Shown one piece after another: positions 37,800 to 46,254 of a DNA stretch of 64,000 nucleotides. Below the pieces are notes generated by a model. It did not search any database and had not been told where the DNA came from. It saw nothing but the letters and a program-made list of their open reading frames with translations. Within the stretch, counting starts at the first letter, position 1. The number at the start of each line of letters is the position of its first letter. Made by a program: the position numbers and the translations under genes. The stretch is from NCBI GenBank assembly GCA_963579025.1, contig CAUZFZ010000012.1:1-64000 (forward strand). The letters are read 5' to 3'. The DNA comes from CAUZFZ01 sp963579025. Lineage in GTDB: Bacteria > Planctomycetota > Planctomycetia > Planctomycetales > Planctomycetaceae.

Positions 37800-38172
37800 G
37801 AGGAGTCACGTCTGAAGGTGCGGGGTCGATCTTTGTGATACGCCACCAATCGTGTGTCAGATTTCGACATGGAGTCGGTTCAGCCTGGACGTCCCAGTCC
37901 GGATTCACGATCCCGTAGTCGGACCGGCCGAATGACGAGGCATCTCTAACCAGGTTGTGGGGTGGATCCCCTAATTATGTGAGCAAATCTGAAGGTAATG
38001 CCTCCGGCAGTGGAGCGATCGCCGGAGTGGTAGCCCTGATCGAGGAGGGATAACCTCCGCAGCAACCAGTCATATCGAGCACTTCGGCGAAATGGCTGTA
38101 TCGACCGACTCTGCGTAAATCGCGCAGCGGCACCCGGCGGCTTTCCTGACGGATCAACAATTGGCTTCACCC
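37800..38172 (+). other. Intergenic region with clustered hairpins upstream of permease
   Basis: These 373 bp separate the divergent PilZ and permease genes. Two stems lie close together: CTCCGGC/GCCGGAG at 38002-38027 and GGAGG/CCTCC at about 38044-38058. They could form a structured leader for the permease mRNA, but no known riboswitch consensus was recognised. Otherwise nothing clear is seen. Confidence 0.35.
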
Positions 38173-39579
38173 ATGTCGACTGACGCAGCGCACGAGTCTG
38201 ATCGTCCTGGCCTGTTGCGAGCACTCGGGCCCGGCATGGCGATCGCCATTGTCGTTGGCAACGTGATCGGCTCGGGCATCTTCGCCAAGCCGGGTCGCAT
38301 CGCCGCGGAAGCCGGGCGCTTCGATCTGATCATCACGGCATGGATTGTTGGCGGCGTGTTGTGCCTGCTGGGCGGTCTGTGCTTTGCCGAACTGGCCGTC
38401 ATGCTGCCTCGCGCCGGTGGTCTGTACGTCTATCTGAAAGAGGCATACGGAAAGCTGACGGCTTTCCTGTTCGGCTGGCAGGAGTGCCTGTTCAACCGCC
38501 CGGCATCGACAGGCGCGCTGGCGATGATCTTTGTCGGGTCGTTCTCCAACATGACGGGGATCGGATTCAGCCTGACAACTCAGGTTGTGCTGGCCATCGG
38601 GCTGCAACTGGGTATGGGTGTTGTGAACGTCATGGGCGTGCTGTGGGGCGGTTGGGTGCAGGCGACGACAACTGTCATCAAGGCCGGCTTCGTGGCGTTC
38701 GTGGCCGTGCTGCCCTTCGTGATGGAACTGGCCGGCCACGAAGTTGCATCGTTTGCGACGTTTCAATCCACGACAAAGCCATTGCAGCCGACTCTTGTAA
38801 CGCAGTTCGCCGCCGTGCTGCTGGCAGTGATGTGGGCCTACAACGGCTGGCATGGCATTACTCCGGTCGCTGAGGAAATCCGCGACCCGCAGCGGAACAT
38901 CCCGATCGCACTGTTCGGCGGAATCGGGCTGCTGATCGTGCTCTACATCGGAGCCAACCTGGCCTATCACGCGGTCATACCGCTGGACGAGATGGCTCAA
39001 CCAGCGAACCGCGAGCATGTGGCCGAGCTGATGGTCAATCGCCTGCTGGGACCGCTGGGCGGCAAGCTCATGTCGATCGGTGTGATGCTCAGCACACTGG
39101 GCGCGATCAACAGCAATCTGCTGCTGGGACCGCGAGTGTCCTTTGCGATGGGACGGGACCGGGTCTTCTTTTCGAAGCTGGGCGACGTACATGCCCGGTA
39201 TCGCACACCGGCACTGGCGATTGGAATTCAGGCTTTGCTGGGAGCCCTGCTGGTCGTGCTCTCGGCCGTTCTGGTCGAAACGGTGCCCTACTTCCGCGAG
39301 AAGTCGATCTTCAGCATCCTGACCAATGCCATCATCTTTGTTTCGAGCATCTTCTACGTGCTGGCTGTGGCGGCAGTCATCATCCTGCGTCGAAAACGCC
39401 CTGATCTGGATCGACCGTATCGCACGCTGGGTTACCCGGTCGTCCCGATCGTATACATCGTCTTCTACTGCTGGTTTCTGGTGTACATCTTCAAGGGCCA
39501 GCCGATGGAAGCCATGATGGGCTTCGCCCTCATTCTGCTGGGTGTCCCGGCATACCTGTACTGGCGACGTTCAGAATAG
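38173..39579 (+). CDS. Amino acid permease, APC family
   Basis: This 468-residue protein has about twelve membrane segments and the family motif GNVIGSGIFAKPG in the first one, which binds substrate amino acid. It resembles the cationic amino acid/LAT-type transporters (for example GLRALGPGMAIAIVVGNV and ILRRKRPDLDRPYRTLGYP near the C-terminus). It imports or exchanges amino acids across the inner membrane. The start may be ATG 38173 or a TTG four codons upstream. Substrate identity cannot be told. Confidence 0.93.
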   Translation: MSTDAAHESDRPGLLRALGPGMAIAIVVGNVIGSGIFAKPGRIAAEAGRFDLIITAWIVGGVLCLLGGLCFAELAVMLPRAGGLYVYLKEAYGKLTAFLFGWQECLFNRPASTGALAMIFVGSFSNMTGIGFSLTTQVVLAIGLQLGMGVVNVMGVLWGGWVQATTTVIKAGFVAFVAVLPFVMELAGHEVASFATFQSTTKPLQPTLVTQFAAVLLAVMWAYNGWHGITPVAEEIRDPQRNIPIALFGGIGLLIVLYIGANLAYHAVIPLDEMAQPANREHVAELMVNRLLGPLGGKLMSIGVMLSTLGAINSNLLLGPRVSFAMGRDRVFFSKLGDVHARYRTPALAIGIQALLGALLVVLSAVLVETVPYFREKSIFSILTNAIIFVSSIFYVLAVAAVIILRRKRPDLDRPYRTLGYPVVPIVYIVFYCWFLVYIFKGQPMEAMMGFALILLGVPAYLYWRRSE

Positions 39580-39608
39580 AGTGGTTGACCGGCGTGTCCA
39601 TTCCAGCG

Positions 39609-41366
39609 TCAACGATTGCCCTCAGATGATGACCGCTTCGGGGATTCAAACGTGATCTTTCCCGCCACAATGGTCAGCGTTGGTCGAATGGCAGCGATGT
39701 CATTCTCGGGACAGGTGAAGTAGTCGCGGTCCAGCACAACCAGGTCGGCGAACCGGCCTGGTTCCAGTGTGCCTTTCCGGCCTTCGTCGAAACCGAGCCA
39801 TGCAGCATTCGTCGTCACGCACCTGAGCGCTTCTGTGCGCGACAGCTTCTGATGTTCGCCGTAGACGTTGCCATACGCATCCCGACGTGTCACCGCGATA
39901 AACAGTTGCAGAAACGGGCTGAATGAATTCATCGAGTGATCGGGATCGAGGCCAATCATGTGATCGCTGTTGATCGTGACCGGCACGCCACCGCGATACC
40001 ACTCGCCCACGCCGATGAAGCGGCTGGACCAGTTCGGCCCGTAGATACGATTGATGAATCTTGCGTCGCGATAGTAAACGTAGGACTGCGTGTCGACGCA
40101 GACTCCCAGCCGACGACATCGTTCAATCGCATCTTTCACAGGAAAGTAAGCGTGAGTCAGTGTGAACCGCCGGTCCTTGAGGGGAAGTTCCTCATTCACC
40201 GCTTCGAGTGCATCGAGAATGCGGTCCACTGCCGCATCACCCGCAACATGGCAGCACATCTGCCAGCCCAGTTTGTGACCCGCGAGAAATACATCCCGCA
40301 TCTGGTCGACCGAGTAACGTAGCTGGCCGTTGTAGTCGGGATCGACGAGTGTCTCGTTCTTATAGAAGTTGATGCGGCGTGGTCCGAAGGGCTCGCGCAG
40401 ATGAGCAGTGCCCCAGTGAATGCCTCCGTCGACGGTGATCTTCAAAGGGCCAACCCGCAGCCAGTCGTCTCCACTCCCCGTCGTCAGACAGAGTTTCGTT
40501 GTGAAGTCCTCTACCTGCTTGCCTGAGCTGAACTGCTGACGAATCGTCGCGGTGACCCGAAGTTGCAGGTCGCCACGGTGTTTCAACGCTTGATACAGCC
40601 GCCAGCCATCGGCATTCAGCGCGCGTTCGAAGATACTCGTGATCCCCACGCTGACATACGCGTCGTGAACTCGTTTGAGCGCCCGCAGCTTTTCTTCCTT
40701 CGAATACTCGGGGCGGGGGACGTGTTTTCGAATGTACTGAGATCCGCCTGAAAGCAACCAGGGCCGCCCCTTATCATCGCGGACGATTTTCGCCCCGGAC
40801 AGTTCATCCGAGTTCTTCTCGACACCCAGTGCCTTCCAGGCCGCGCCGTTGAGGGCTTCTTTTCGAGCCGACGTCAGACTCACGGGATGTGTTGCCGATG
40901 CGCCATCCAGCTCGTCGCGCGTCGGGAACCGCATTTCAGCCAGCCGAGTGATGTCCGCTCGCGGAACTTGAATCCACCGGCCGGCTGGTACTTCCTGCGC
41001 TCGTTCTTGCACCCATGCCTGTATCTCGCCGATTGACCGCAGATCGCGGTAAGGCACGTTCATTGCCGATAACCCGACTCCGATTGCATGGCAATGCGTT
41101 TCGATCAGGCCGGGAATGACCGTGCGACCTGCAAGCTTGATCTCTCGAGTTTCGGGGCCGGCCATGCGACGAATCGCCGCAGTCGTCCCGGTCGCCCGAA
41201 TCAGCCCGTCTCGAATAGCGATCGCTTCGACAAACGAATTCTGCTCATCCAGCGTTGCGATGCGTCCGCCCGTGAGAATCAGATCGGGCGGATCGGCCGC
41301 CGGAGCCGCCGCGGCTGTGATTGTCAGCAATGCAGAAACGGCAAGCGTACAGGTCAGAAATCTCAT
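39609..41366 (-). CDS. Exported YtcJ-like amidohydrolase (Amidohydro_3)
   Basis: This 585-residue protein has a signal peptide (TLAVSALLTITAAAAPAA) and then DPPDLILTGGRIATLDE, the N-terminal beta domain of YtcJ-type amidohydrolases. Metal ligands visible are HCH in IETHCHAIG, histidines in CHVAGDAAVD and LTHAYF, and an aspartate in NSDHMIG. These enzymes hydrolyse C-N or ester bonds of uncertain natural substrates. The C-terminal KGTLEPGRFADLVVLDRDYF is usual for the family. It is divergent from the Nramp-like gene with about 110 bp between starts. Confidence 0.9.
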   Translation of the reverse strand: MRFLTCTLAVSALLTITAAAAPAADPPDLILTGGRIATLDEQNSFVEAIAIRDGLIRATGTTAAIRRMAGPETREIKLAGRTVIPGLIETHCHAIGVGLSAMNVPYRDLRSIGEIQAWVQERAQEVPAGRWIQVPRADITRLAEMRFPTRDELDGASATHPVSLTSARKEALNGAAWKALGVEKNSDELSGAKIVRDDKGRPWLLSGGSQYIRKHVPRPEYSKEEKLRALKRVHDAYVSVGITSIFERALNADGWRLYQALKHRGDLQLRVTATIRQQFSSGKQVEDFTTKLCLTTGSGDDWLRVGPLKITVDGGIHWGTAHLREPFGPRRINFYKNETLVDPDYNGQLRYSVDQMRDVFLAGHKLGWQMCCHVAGDAAVDRILDALEAVNEELPLKDRRFTLTHAYFPVKDAIERCRRLGVCVDTQSYVYYRDARFINRIYGPNWSSRFIGVGEWYRGGVPVTINSDHMIGLDPDHSMNSFSPFLQLFIAVTRRDAYGNVYGEHQKLSRTEALRCVTTNAAWLGFDEGRKGTLEPGRFADLVVLDRDYFTCPENDIAAIRPTLTIVAGKITFESPKRSSSEGNR

Positions 41367-41476
41367 GGCGAGAGCGCTTTGATCGAGGACAGTTCAATTC
41401 GTTCCGACCGTCGACCAGGATACTGCTCTTCGCAGTTGCAGACGTCAATTGCCAGCACATCTTCCGGGAACCCACC

Positions 41477-42841
41477 ATGAGTCAACCTGCCGCAGCTTCG
41501 TCCTCCCGTCCGTGGTATCAGCGAATCGGTCCCGGACTGATCACCGCCTGCGTCGTCATTGGACCAGGCAGCATCATGACCAGTTCGCGCGTGGGGGCGA
41601 ACGAAGAGTATTCGATGCTGTGGGTGGTGGTGGTCTCGGTCGCCTTCATGATGCTGTACATGACACTGGGAGCCCGACTCGGCGTGCTCGCGAAGAAAGC
41701 GCCCGGTGACCTGATTCGTGAGCATGCCGGAAGCGGCCTGGCGATCCTCGTTGGTGCCTGTGCCTTTTTCATTTCGGCCGCGTTCCAGTCGGGAAACAAC
41801 ATCGGCGTTGGTGCTGCGTTCGAAGTATTCGTCGAAAACAAATGGCTCGTTGCAGGGCTGATCATCCTCTTCAATGCGCTGGCGATTTCGTTCATCTTTG
41901 TGTTCAAAGATCTCTACCGAATGCTCGAGCGGGTCATGATGGCGTTCGTCGCACTCATGCTCATCTGCTTCGCGATCAATCTGATTAGCCTGAAACCTGA
42001 CGTCGGGGCGATGGTGGCCGGATTGATCCCGTCAGGTGGAAAGTCCAGCGGTGACAAGGAAGTTCAGGAGCTGATTCTCAGCGTCCTGGCACTCGTCGGC
42101 ACGACGTTCGTGATCACGGCGGGCTACTACCAGGCGTACCTCGTGCGGCAAAAGGGCTGGACCGAGCCGGAACTTAAGAGCGGTCTGATCGACGCCCGTA
42201 TTGGCTCAATGATCATGTTTCTGATCACGCTCATGCTGATGTCGACGGCAGCCGCCGGACTCTACACGGGAAGCCCTGTTTCACTGGGCAACCCCATCGA
42301 GGTGGCCAACGCACTGGAAGGCACTTTCGGCCCGAGCGCTAAGATTGTCTTCTGCCTCGGACTGTTCTCGGCGGCGTATTCGTCCTTCCTTGTGAACTCG
42401 ATGATCGGCGGTTTCATCCTGGCCGACAGTTTGAACCTGGGCAGTCGACCGGAAGACAAATGGCCGCGCATCATGACGGCGGCAGCCCTGCTTACGGGCA
42501 TGGTCATCGCGCTGGCAGCCATCATTCTGAATTTCGACCGAACGCCAACCATCATCTTCGCTCAGGCCGTCACGGTGCTGGGTGCTCCACTGATCGCTGC
42601 CGTGCTGCTGTGGCTGACCAGTCGCGAGGATGTGATGGGGTCGGCGAAGAACAGCACCGCCGTCAACATTGCGGGTGTCGTCGGAATCGTCCTGTTGATA
42701 GGCATGGCCTATCGCACGGCGGCCCACTCGATTCCATCAAGCTGGGAAAAGTGGACCACCCCAAAACCGGCCGTGGTGTCTGTCGTCGTGCCGGAAGGCG
42801 GTCTCGGTGACGCCGCCAACGACGGTCTGGACAACAAATGA
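41477..42841 (+). CDS. Nramp-family metal-ion transporter
   Basis: This 454-residue membrane protein has about eleven membrane segments and matches the Nramp family of proton-coupled divalent metal transporters. The first segment reads GPGLITACVVIGPGSIMTSS; the canonical DPGN metal-binding motif is replaced by GPGS, as in distant subgroups of the family. Metal specificity is therefore uncertain. The ATG at 41477 follows GGGAA; a frame extending to 41321 would overlap the divergent gene. Its stop overlaps the start of the enolase-superfamily gene (ATGA), which shows coupling of a transporter with an enzyme. Confidence 0.87.
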   Translation: MSQPAAASSSRPWYQRIGPGLITACVVIGPGSIMTSSRVGANEEYSMLWVVVVSVAFMMLYMTLGARLGVLAKKAPGDLIREHAGSGLAILVGACAFFISAAFQSGNNIGVGAAFEVFVENKWLVAGLIILFNALAISFIFVFKDLYRMLERVMMAFVALMLICFAINLISLKPDVGAMVAGLIPSGGKSSGDKEVQELILSVLALVGTTFVITAGYYQAYLVRQKGWTEPELKSGLIDARIGSMIMFLITLMLMSTAAAGLYTGSPVSLGNPIEVANALEGTFGPSAKIVFCLGLFSAAYSSFLVNSMIGGFILADSLNLGSRPEDKWPRIMTAAALLTGMVIALAAIILNFDRTPTIIFAQAVTVLGAPLIAAVLLWLTSREDVMGSAKNSTAVNIAGVVGIVLLIGMAYRTAAHSIPSSWEKWTTPKPAVVSVVVPEGGLGDAANDGLDNK

Positions 42842-44253
42842 GTGGGGGAAAGGCGACAGACATTCGCGTTACGCGTGCCGAGCTGTATCTGCTGCCAGTC
42901 CGCACACGGATGCCGATTAAGTTTGGCCCGGAAGTTCTGACCGAAGTCACGTGCGCCCGAGTGCGGCTGACAGTTGAAGACCGCACCGGACGCACCGCGG
43001 TTGGCTGGGGCGAAACGCCACTGAGCGTGCAGTGGGCCTGGCCGTCGTCACTGACGTATGGGGAACGGCACGACCGTATGGTCGAGCTGTGTCGTCGACT
43101 AACGCACGCCTGGGCTGAATTCCATTCATACGGTCATCCGCTGGAGCTGGGATCAGAGTTTATTGAATCGGAGTTGAACGACCTCGCCGCATCACTAAAC
43201 AGCGAGGCGACTGAGCAGGAATCGTTGCCATACCTTGCAGCGCTCGTGTGCAGCAGTCCGTTCGATGTGGCTCTACACGATGCGTTCGGCAATCTGCATC
43301 AACGTGATATCTATGACTTGTACGGTGCCGAGTGGCTCAATCGTGACCTGTCAGCTTTACTCGAACCGGCTGTCGACACCAACGTCTCGTTCGCGGGACG
43401 GTACCCGGATGAGTTCCTGCAACGCCCTGCGAAAACGCGTCTGAAGGCCTGGCATCTCGTCGCCGGACTCGACCCGTTAACGGAATCCGACCTGACCGGT
43501 GACGAACCCGATGACGGGCATCCTGTCGTTCTGACCGAGTGGATCAAGCAGGACAAACTCGATTGCCTGAAAGTCAAACTGCGGGGCAGCGATCAGGCCT
43601 GGGATCTCGAACGACTGATCCGCGTCGGGCAACTGGCGATCGAATACGGCGCGACATGGCTGACAGCCGACTTGAATTGCACCGTTCTTGATCCTGACTA
43701 CGTCACCGGGATTCTCGACCAGTTGTGTGCGCGGCACCCGCGAATCTACGGCATGCTGCTCTACATTGAGCAGCCGTTTCCATACGACCTGGATCGCCAC
43801 GCGATCGACGCACGCAGTATTGCTGCCCGGAAACCAGTGTACCTCGACGAGAGTGCCCACGACTGGCAGCACGTTCGACGCGGCCGAGAACTGGGCTGGT
43901 CGGGTGTGGCCCTCAAAACCTGCAAGACGCAGACGGGAGCCATCCTCAGCCTGTGCTGGGCCAAGGCGCACGGCATGCCAGTCATGGTGCAGGATCTGGC
44001 AAATCCCATGCTGGCCCAGATCGCTCACCTGAGACTGGCCGCACATGCCGGGACGCTCATCGGCAGCGTCGAAACTAATAGCATGCAGTTCTATCCGGAC
44101 GCATCGAAACCGGAGGCAGTCGTGCATCCGGACATGTTTCGACGGCTTGGAGGCAGCGTCGATCTGTCGACCCTCGGGCCAACCGGAATGGGATATCGTG
44201 TCGAGGAGATTGCCCGCGATTTACCGCAGGCGGATGTCGTCGCTCGGAAATAG
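42838..44253 (+). CDS. Enolase-superfamily enzyme (mandelate racemase/muconate lactonizing type)
   Basis: This 471-residue protein is in the enolase superfamily, whose members abstract a proton next to a carboxylate with Mg2+ as cofactor. A KxK motif (CLKVKLRGS), metal-binding acids in LTADLNCTV, YIEQPFP and LDESAHDW, and a later lysine in VALKTCKTQTG fit the muconate lactonizing/dipeptide epimerase pattern. It is longer than the usual 350-400 residues. It overlaps the Nramp-like gene by four bases, so translation is coupled. The substrate is unknown. No signal peptide is present. Confidence 0.87.
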   Translation: MSGGKATDIRVTRAELYLLPVRTRMPIKFGPEVLTEVTCARVRLTVEDRTGRTAVGWGETPLSVQWAWPSSLTYGERHDRMVELCRRLTHAWAEFHSYGHPLELGSEFIESELNDLAASLNSEATEQESLPYLAALVCSSPFDVALHDAFGNLHQRDIYDLYGAEWLNRDLSALLEPAVDTNVSFAGRYPDEFLQRPAKTRLKAWHLVAGLDPLTESDLTGDEPDDGHPVVLTEWIKQDKLDCLKVKLRGSDQAWDLERLIRVGQLAIEYGATWLTADLNCTVLDPDYVTGILDQLCARHPRIYGMLLYIEQPFPYDLDRHAIDARSIAARKPVYLDESAHDWQHVRRGRELGWSGVALKTCKTQTGAILSLCWAKAHGMPVMVQDLANPMLAQIAHLRLAAHAGTLIGSVETNSMQFYPDASKPEAVVHPDMFRRLGGSVDLSTLGPTGMGYRVEEIARDLPQADVVARK

Positions 44254-44282
44254 TTCTGGTTGCTCGCCGAGACACAGGCCTG

Positions 44283-44353
44283 GGTAGCCGAAGTCGCCAG
44301 CGCCAGGTGCGTGAATTCCAGTGATAGTCCAAATTCTGGCGAATTCGGCTACC
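44283..44353. repeat. Inverted repeat with GGTAGCCGAAG arms
   Basis: GGTAGCCGAAGTCGCCAG (44283-44300) and CTGGCGAATTCGGCTACC (44336-44353) are complementary in 17 of 18 positions with a 35-base loop. They lie between the convergent enolase and rhomboid genes. The GTAGCCGAAG segment also appears beside the 30609 palindrome (about 30598-30607), so these may be related elements. Confidence 0.7.
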
Positions 44354-44393
44354 GCGTCAGTCGGTCGGTGGCATCGGGTCCCACGCAAGGCGT

Positions 44394-45068
44394 TCAACGC
44401 AAGGACCATCGTCGCTGCCAGGCATCCGGCGTTGGGTGTGTTGTCGTAATCAATCCGGCGATCGCGAGTCCCGACAGAAAGCCGCCGATGTGGGCACCAA
44501 AGGCCACGCCCGGATAGCCGTTCATCAGGCCGAACACGTCGAACAGAAATCCCACGACCGCAAAAATGCACAACTGGCTGGGAGGGACGGGATGTGCCAG
44601 CGGCCAGACGTCCGGCCAGTGCAATGACCACCGCAGCGCAAGTCCCAGATACACACCTTCGAATCCAGAGACGGCCCCGGAAGCACCCAGCAGGGGAATC
44701 GGCGAGCCTGAATTCAACAGGACGTGTGCGATGTTCCCGCAGGCTCCGGTGACAAAGAAGAACAGCAACGCCCACCACTGTCCGAGGTGCTGCGAGGTCA
44801 GACTGCCGAACGCCCATAAGAACACCATGTTGTAGAGGACGTGTTCAACACCGCCGTGCAGAAACACAGCCGTCACCAGAGTCAGCAAGGTGTGAACACT
44901 CTCCAGGACCGTGTCGCCGGCCAGCAGCCCGGACCAGGCGTTTTCCACGTCAAGCGGGACGGCCCTGTAGCCAGCGGAGAATTCCCAGCCAGTCACGTCT
45001 TCCAGCAGGAACAGTCCGAACGCGATCCCAATGATCGCGATGATCGTACGGTGACGATCGACCGGCAT
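44394..45068 (-). CDS. Rhomboid intramembrane serine protease
   Basis: This 224-residue protein has about six membrane segments and the rhomboid catalytic dyad: serine in GASGAVSGFEG and histidine in GAHIGGFLSG. Also present are HGGVEHVLYNMVFLWAFG (the conserved HxxxN region). Rhomboids cut substrates inside or beside the membrane; the natural substrate cannot be inferred. It ends toward the inverted repeat at 44283-44353, and the SDR gene lies upstream on the same strand with a 40-bp gap, so they may be co-transcribed. Confidence 0.92.
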   Translation of the reverse strand: MPVDRHRTIIAIIGIAFGLFLLEDVTGWEFSAGYRAVPLDVENAWSGLLAGDTVLESVHTLLTLVTAVFLHGGVEHVLYNMVFLWAFGSLTSQHLGQWWALLFFFVTGACGNIAHVLLNSGSPIPLLGASGAVSGFEGVYLGLALRWSLHWPDVWPLAHPVPPSQLCIFAVVGFLFDVFGLMNGYPGVAFGAHIGGFLSGLAIAGLITTTHPTPDAWQRRWSLR

Positions 45069-45108
45069 GGCAGAATCCTTATTCTCGTTAGCTGATGCGG
45101 CGAATTAG

Positions 45109-45894
45109 CTACGTTGTACTGTTCCACTCCGCCGCGGCGAGGTATCCGCCGTCAACAACAATCGATGTGCCGGTCACTCCGGCCGAGTCTTCGCAGCACA
45201 GATAGACGATGGTGCCCGCAATCTCGTCAGGTCGCATCAATCGATTCAACGGGACGCGGCGGACGCGATCTCGAAGAGTGGCTTCCGGATCAGGCGTCGT
45301 ACCAAGATGCCGGCGCAGCATCGGAGTATCAGTGATGCCTGGGCACACGCAGTTACACCGCAGTCCGGTTGCGGCATAGTCCAGAGCGATCGACTGCGTC
45401 AACGACAACACGGCTCCTTTGGACGTCGTATACGCTGGAGTCGCAGCCTGCCCGATGAAGCTGCTGATCGAGCCAACGTTGACCATGTAGCTGCGATCGT
45501 GCTTCCGCAGATGTTCGATGGCGTGCTTGATGGCAAAGAAAATGCTCTTCACATTGACGCCCATCAAATGGTCCCAGTCGGCCTCGCTGTATTCGTGAAG
45601 CAGGCCAACCTGGACGATGCCCGCGCAGTTGACGACCGTCTGCAGACCACCGAACTGACTGACCGTTGCGTCGATCGAACCACTTACCTGGGACTCATCG
45701 GAGACGTCGCACTGACTGAACAGTGCCCGCCCGCCACCTGCGTTGATTTCGTCTGCCAGTTGCCGGCCAGACTCTCCCAGCACGTCAGCGATAACCACTG
45801 CCCCGCCTTCCCGCGCGAATCGTCGACACGTCGCGGCACCGATGCCGGAAGCACCGCCGCTGATCCATGACACTTGACCGTCGAGTCGATTCAT
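45109..45894 (-). CDS. Short-chain dehydrogenase/reductase
   Basis: This 261-residue SDR has the cofactor motif SGGASGIG (about residues 10-17), the NCAG segment, and the Ser-Tyr-Lys active site in GSISSF and AYTTSKGA. The DV dipeptide of IADVLG after the second strand favours NAD(H). The pattern resembles 3-oxoacyl reductase-like and sugar/secondary alcohol dehydrogenases. The ATG at 45894 gives the usual SDR start; extension to 45954 would run into the repeat at 45906. The specific substrate is unknown. Confidence 0.92.
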   Translation of the reverse strand: MNRLDGQVSWISGGASGIGAATCRRFAREGGAVVIADVLGESGRQLADEINAGGGRALFSQCDVSDESQVSGSIDATVSQFGGLQTVVNCAGIVQVGLLHEYSEADWDHLMGVNVKSIFFAIKHAIEHLRKHDRSYMVNVGSISSFIGQAATPAYTTSKGAVLSLTQSIALDYAATGLRCNCVCPGITDTPMLRRHLGTTPDPEATLRDRVRRVPLNRLMRPDEIAGTIVYLCCEDSAGVTGTSIVVDGGYLAAAEWNSTT

Positions 45895-45905
45895 AGCCTT
45901 CACCG

Positions 45906-46007
45906 TTTGTAGTAACCCGACTTGTCGGGTTGTTCGAGACAGACCAACGCCCACCGACTGTGGGCGCCGGAGACGCGATCGAACCGCATAAATGCGGTTA
46001 CTACAAA
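45906..46007. repeat. GTAGTAACC palindromic repeat, copy 2
   Basis: Outer arms TTTGTAGTAACC (45906-45917) and GGTTACTACAAA (45996-46007) are perfectly complementary. Inner hairpins are AACCCGAC-TT-GTCGGGTT, GCCCAC/GTGGGC at about 45949-45965 and ACCGCAT-AA-ATGCGGT. Compared with copy 1 (13373), both outer and inner stems differ by changes that preserve pairing. It lies between the SDR gene and the sulfatase remnant. Confidence 0.85.
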
Positions 46008-46008
46008 C

Positions 46009-46215
46009 TTATCGATACAGCCTCGTGCGGTAGCCTTCGTCCGACCGCATGATCTCGACAAGCTCTTCAAGTTGCGTCGCCGTGTGCGGATGCTTGTCGA
46101 TCAGGTTGTTCGTCTCCGCGATATCTGCCAAGAGATCAAACAGGTGACACGGCTTTTCTCGATCAGGCTCACGAGTGGAACGCGCCAGCGTCCGGGAAAG
46201 TACTCGCTTGATCAA
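46009..46215 (-). pseudogene. C-terminal fragment of a sulfatase
   Basis: The 68 residues end with CHLFDLLADIAETNNLIDKHPHTATQLEELVEIM, which matches the C-terminal segment of arylsulfatases (the usual form is LYDLxxDPxETxNLA). The catalytic N-terminal part with the Cys/Ser-x-Pro-x-Arg motif is absent. The coding frame upstream is replaced by the sugar transferase gene at 46255. It is therefore a truncated sulfatase left by a rearrangement. The adjacent repeat at 45906-46007 ends one base before its stop codon. Confidence 0.65.
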
Positions 46216-46254
46216 CTCGTTCCAATGCTCGGGGCGCGATCGAGTGGAGCTGAC

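Noticed and set aside
37800..38172. Glycine, lysine or SAM riboswitch
   Set aside because: The conserved core sequences of these riboswitches were not found.
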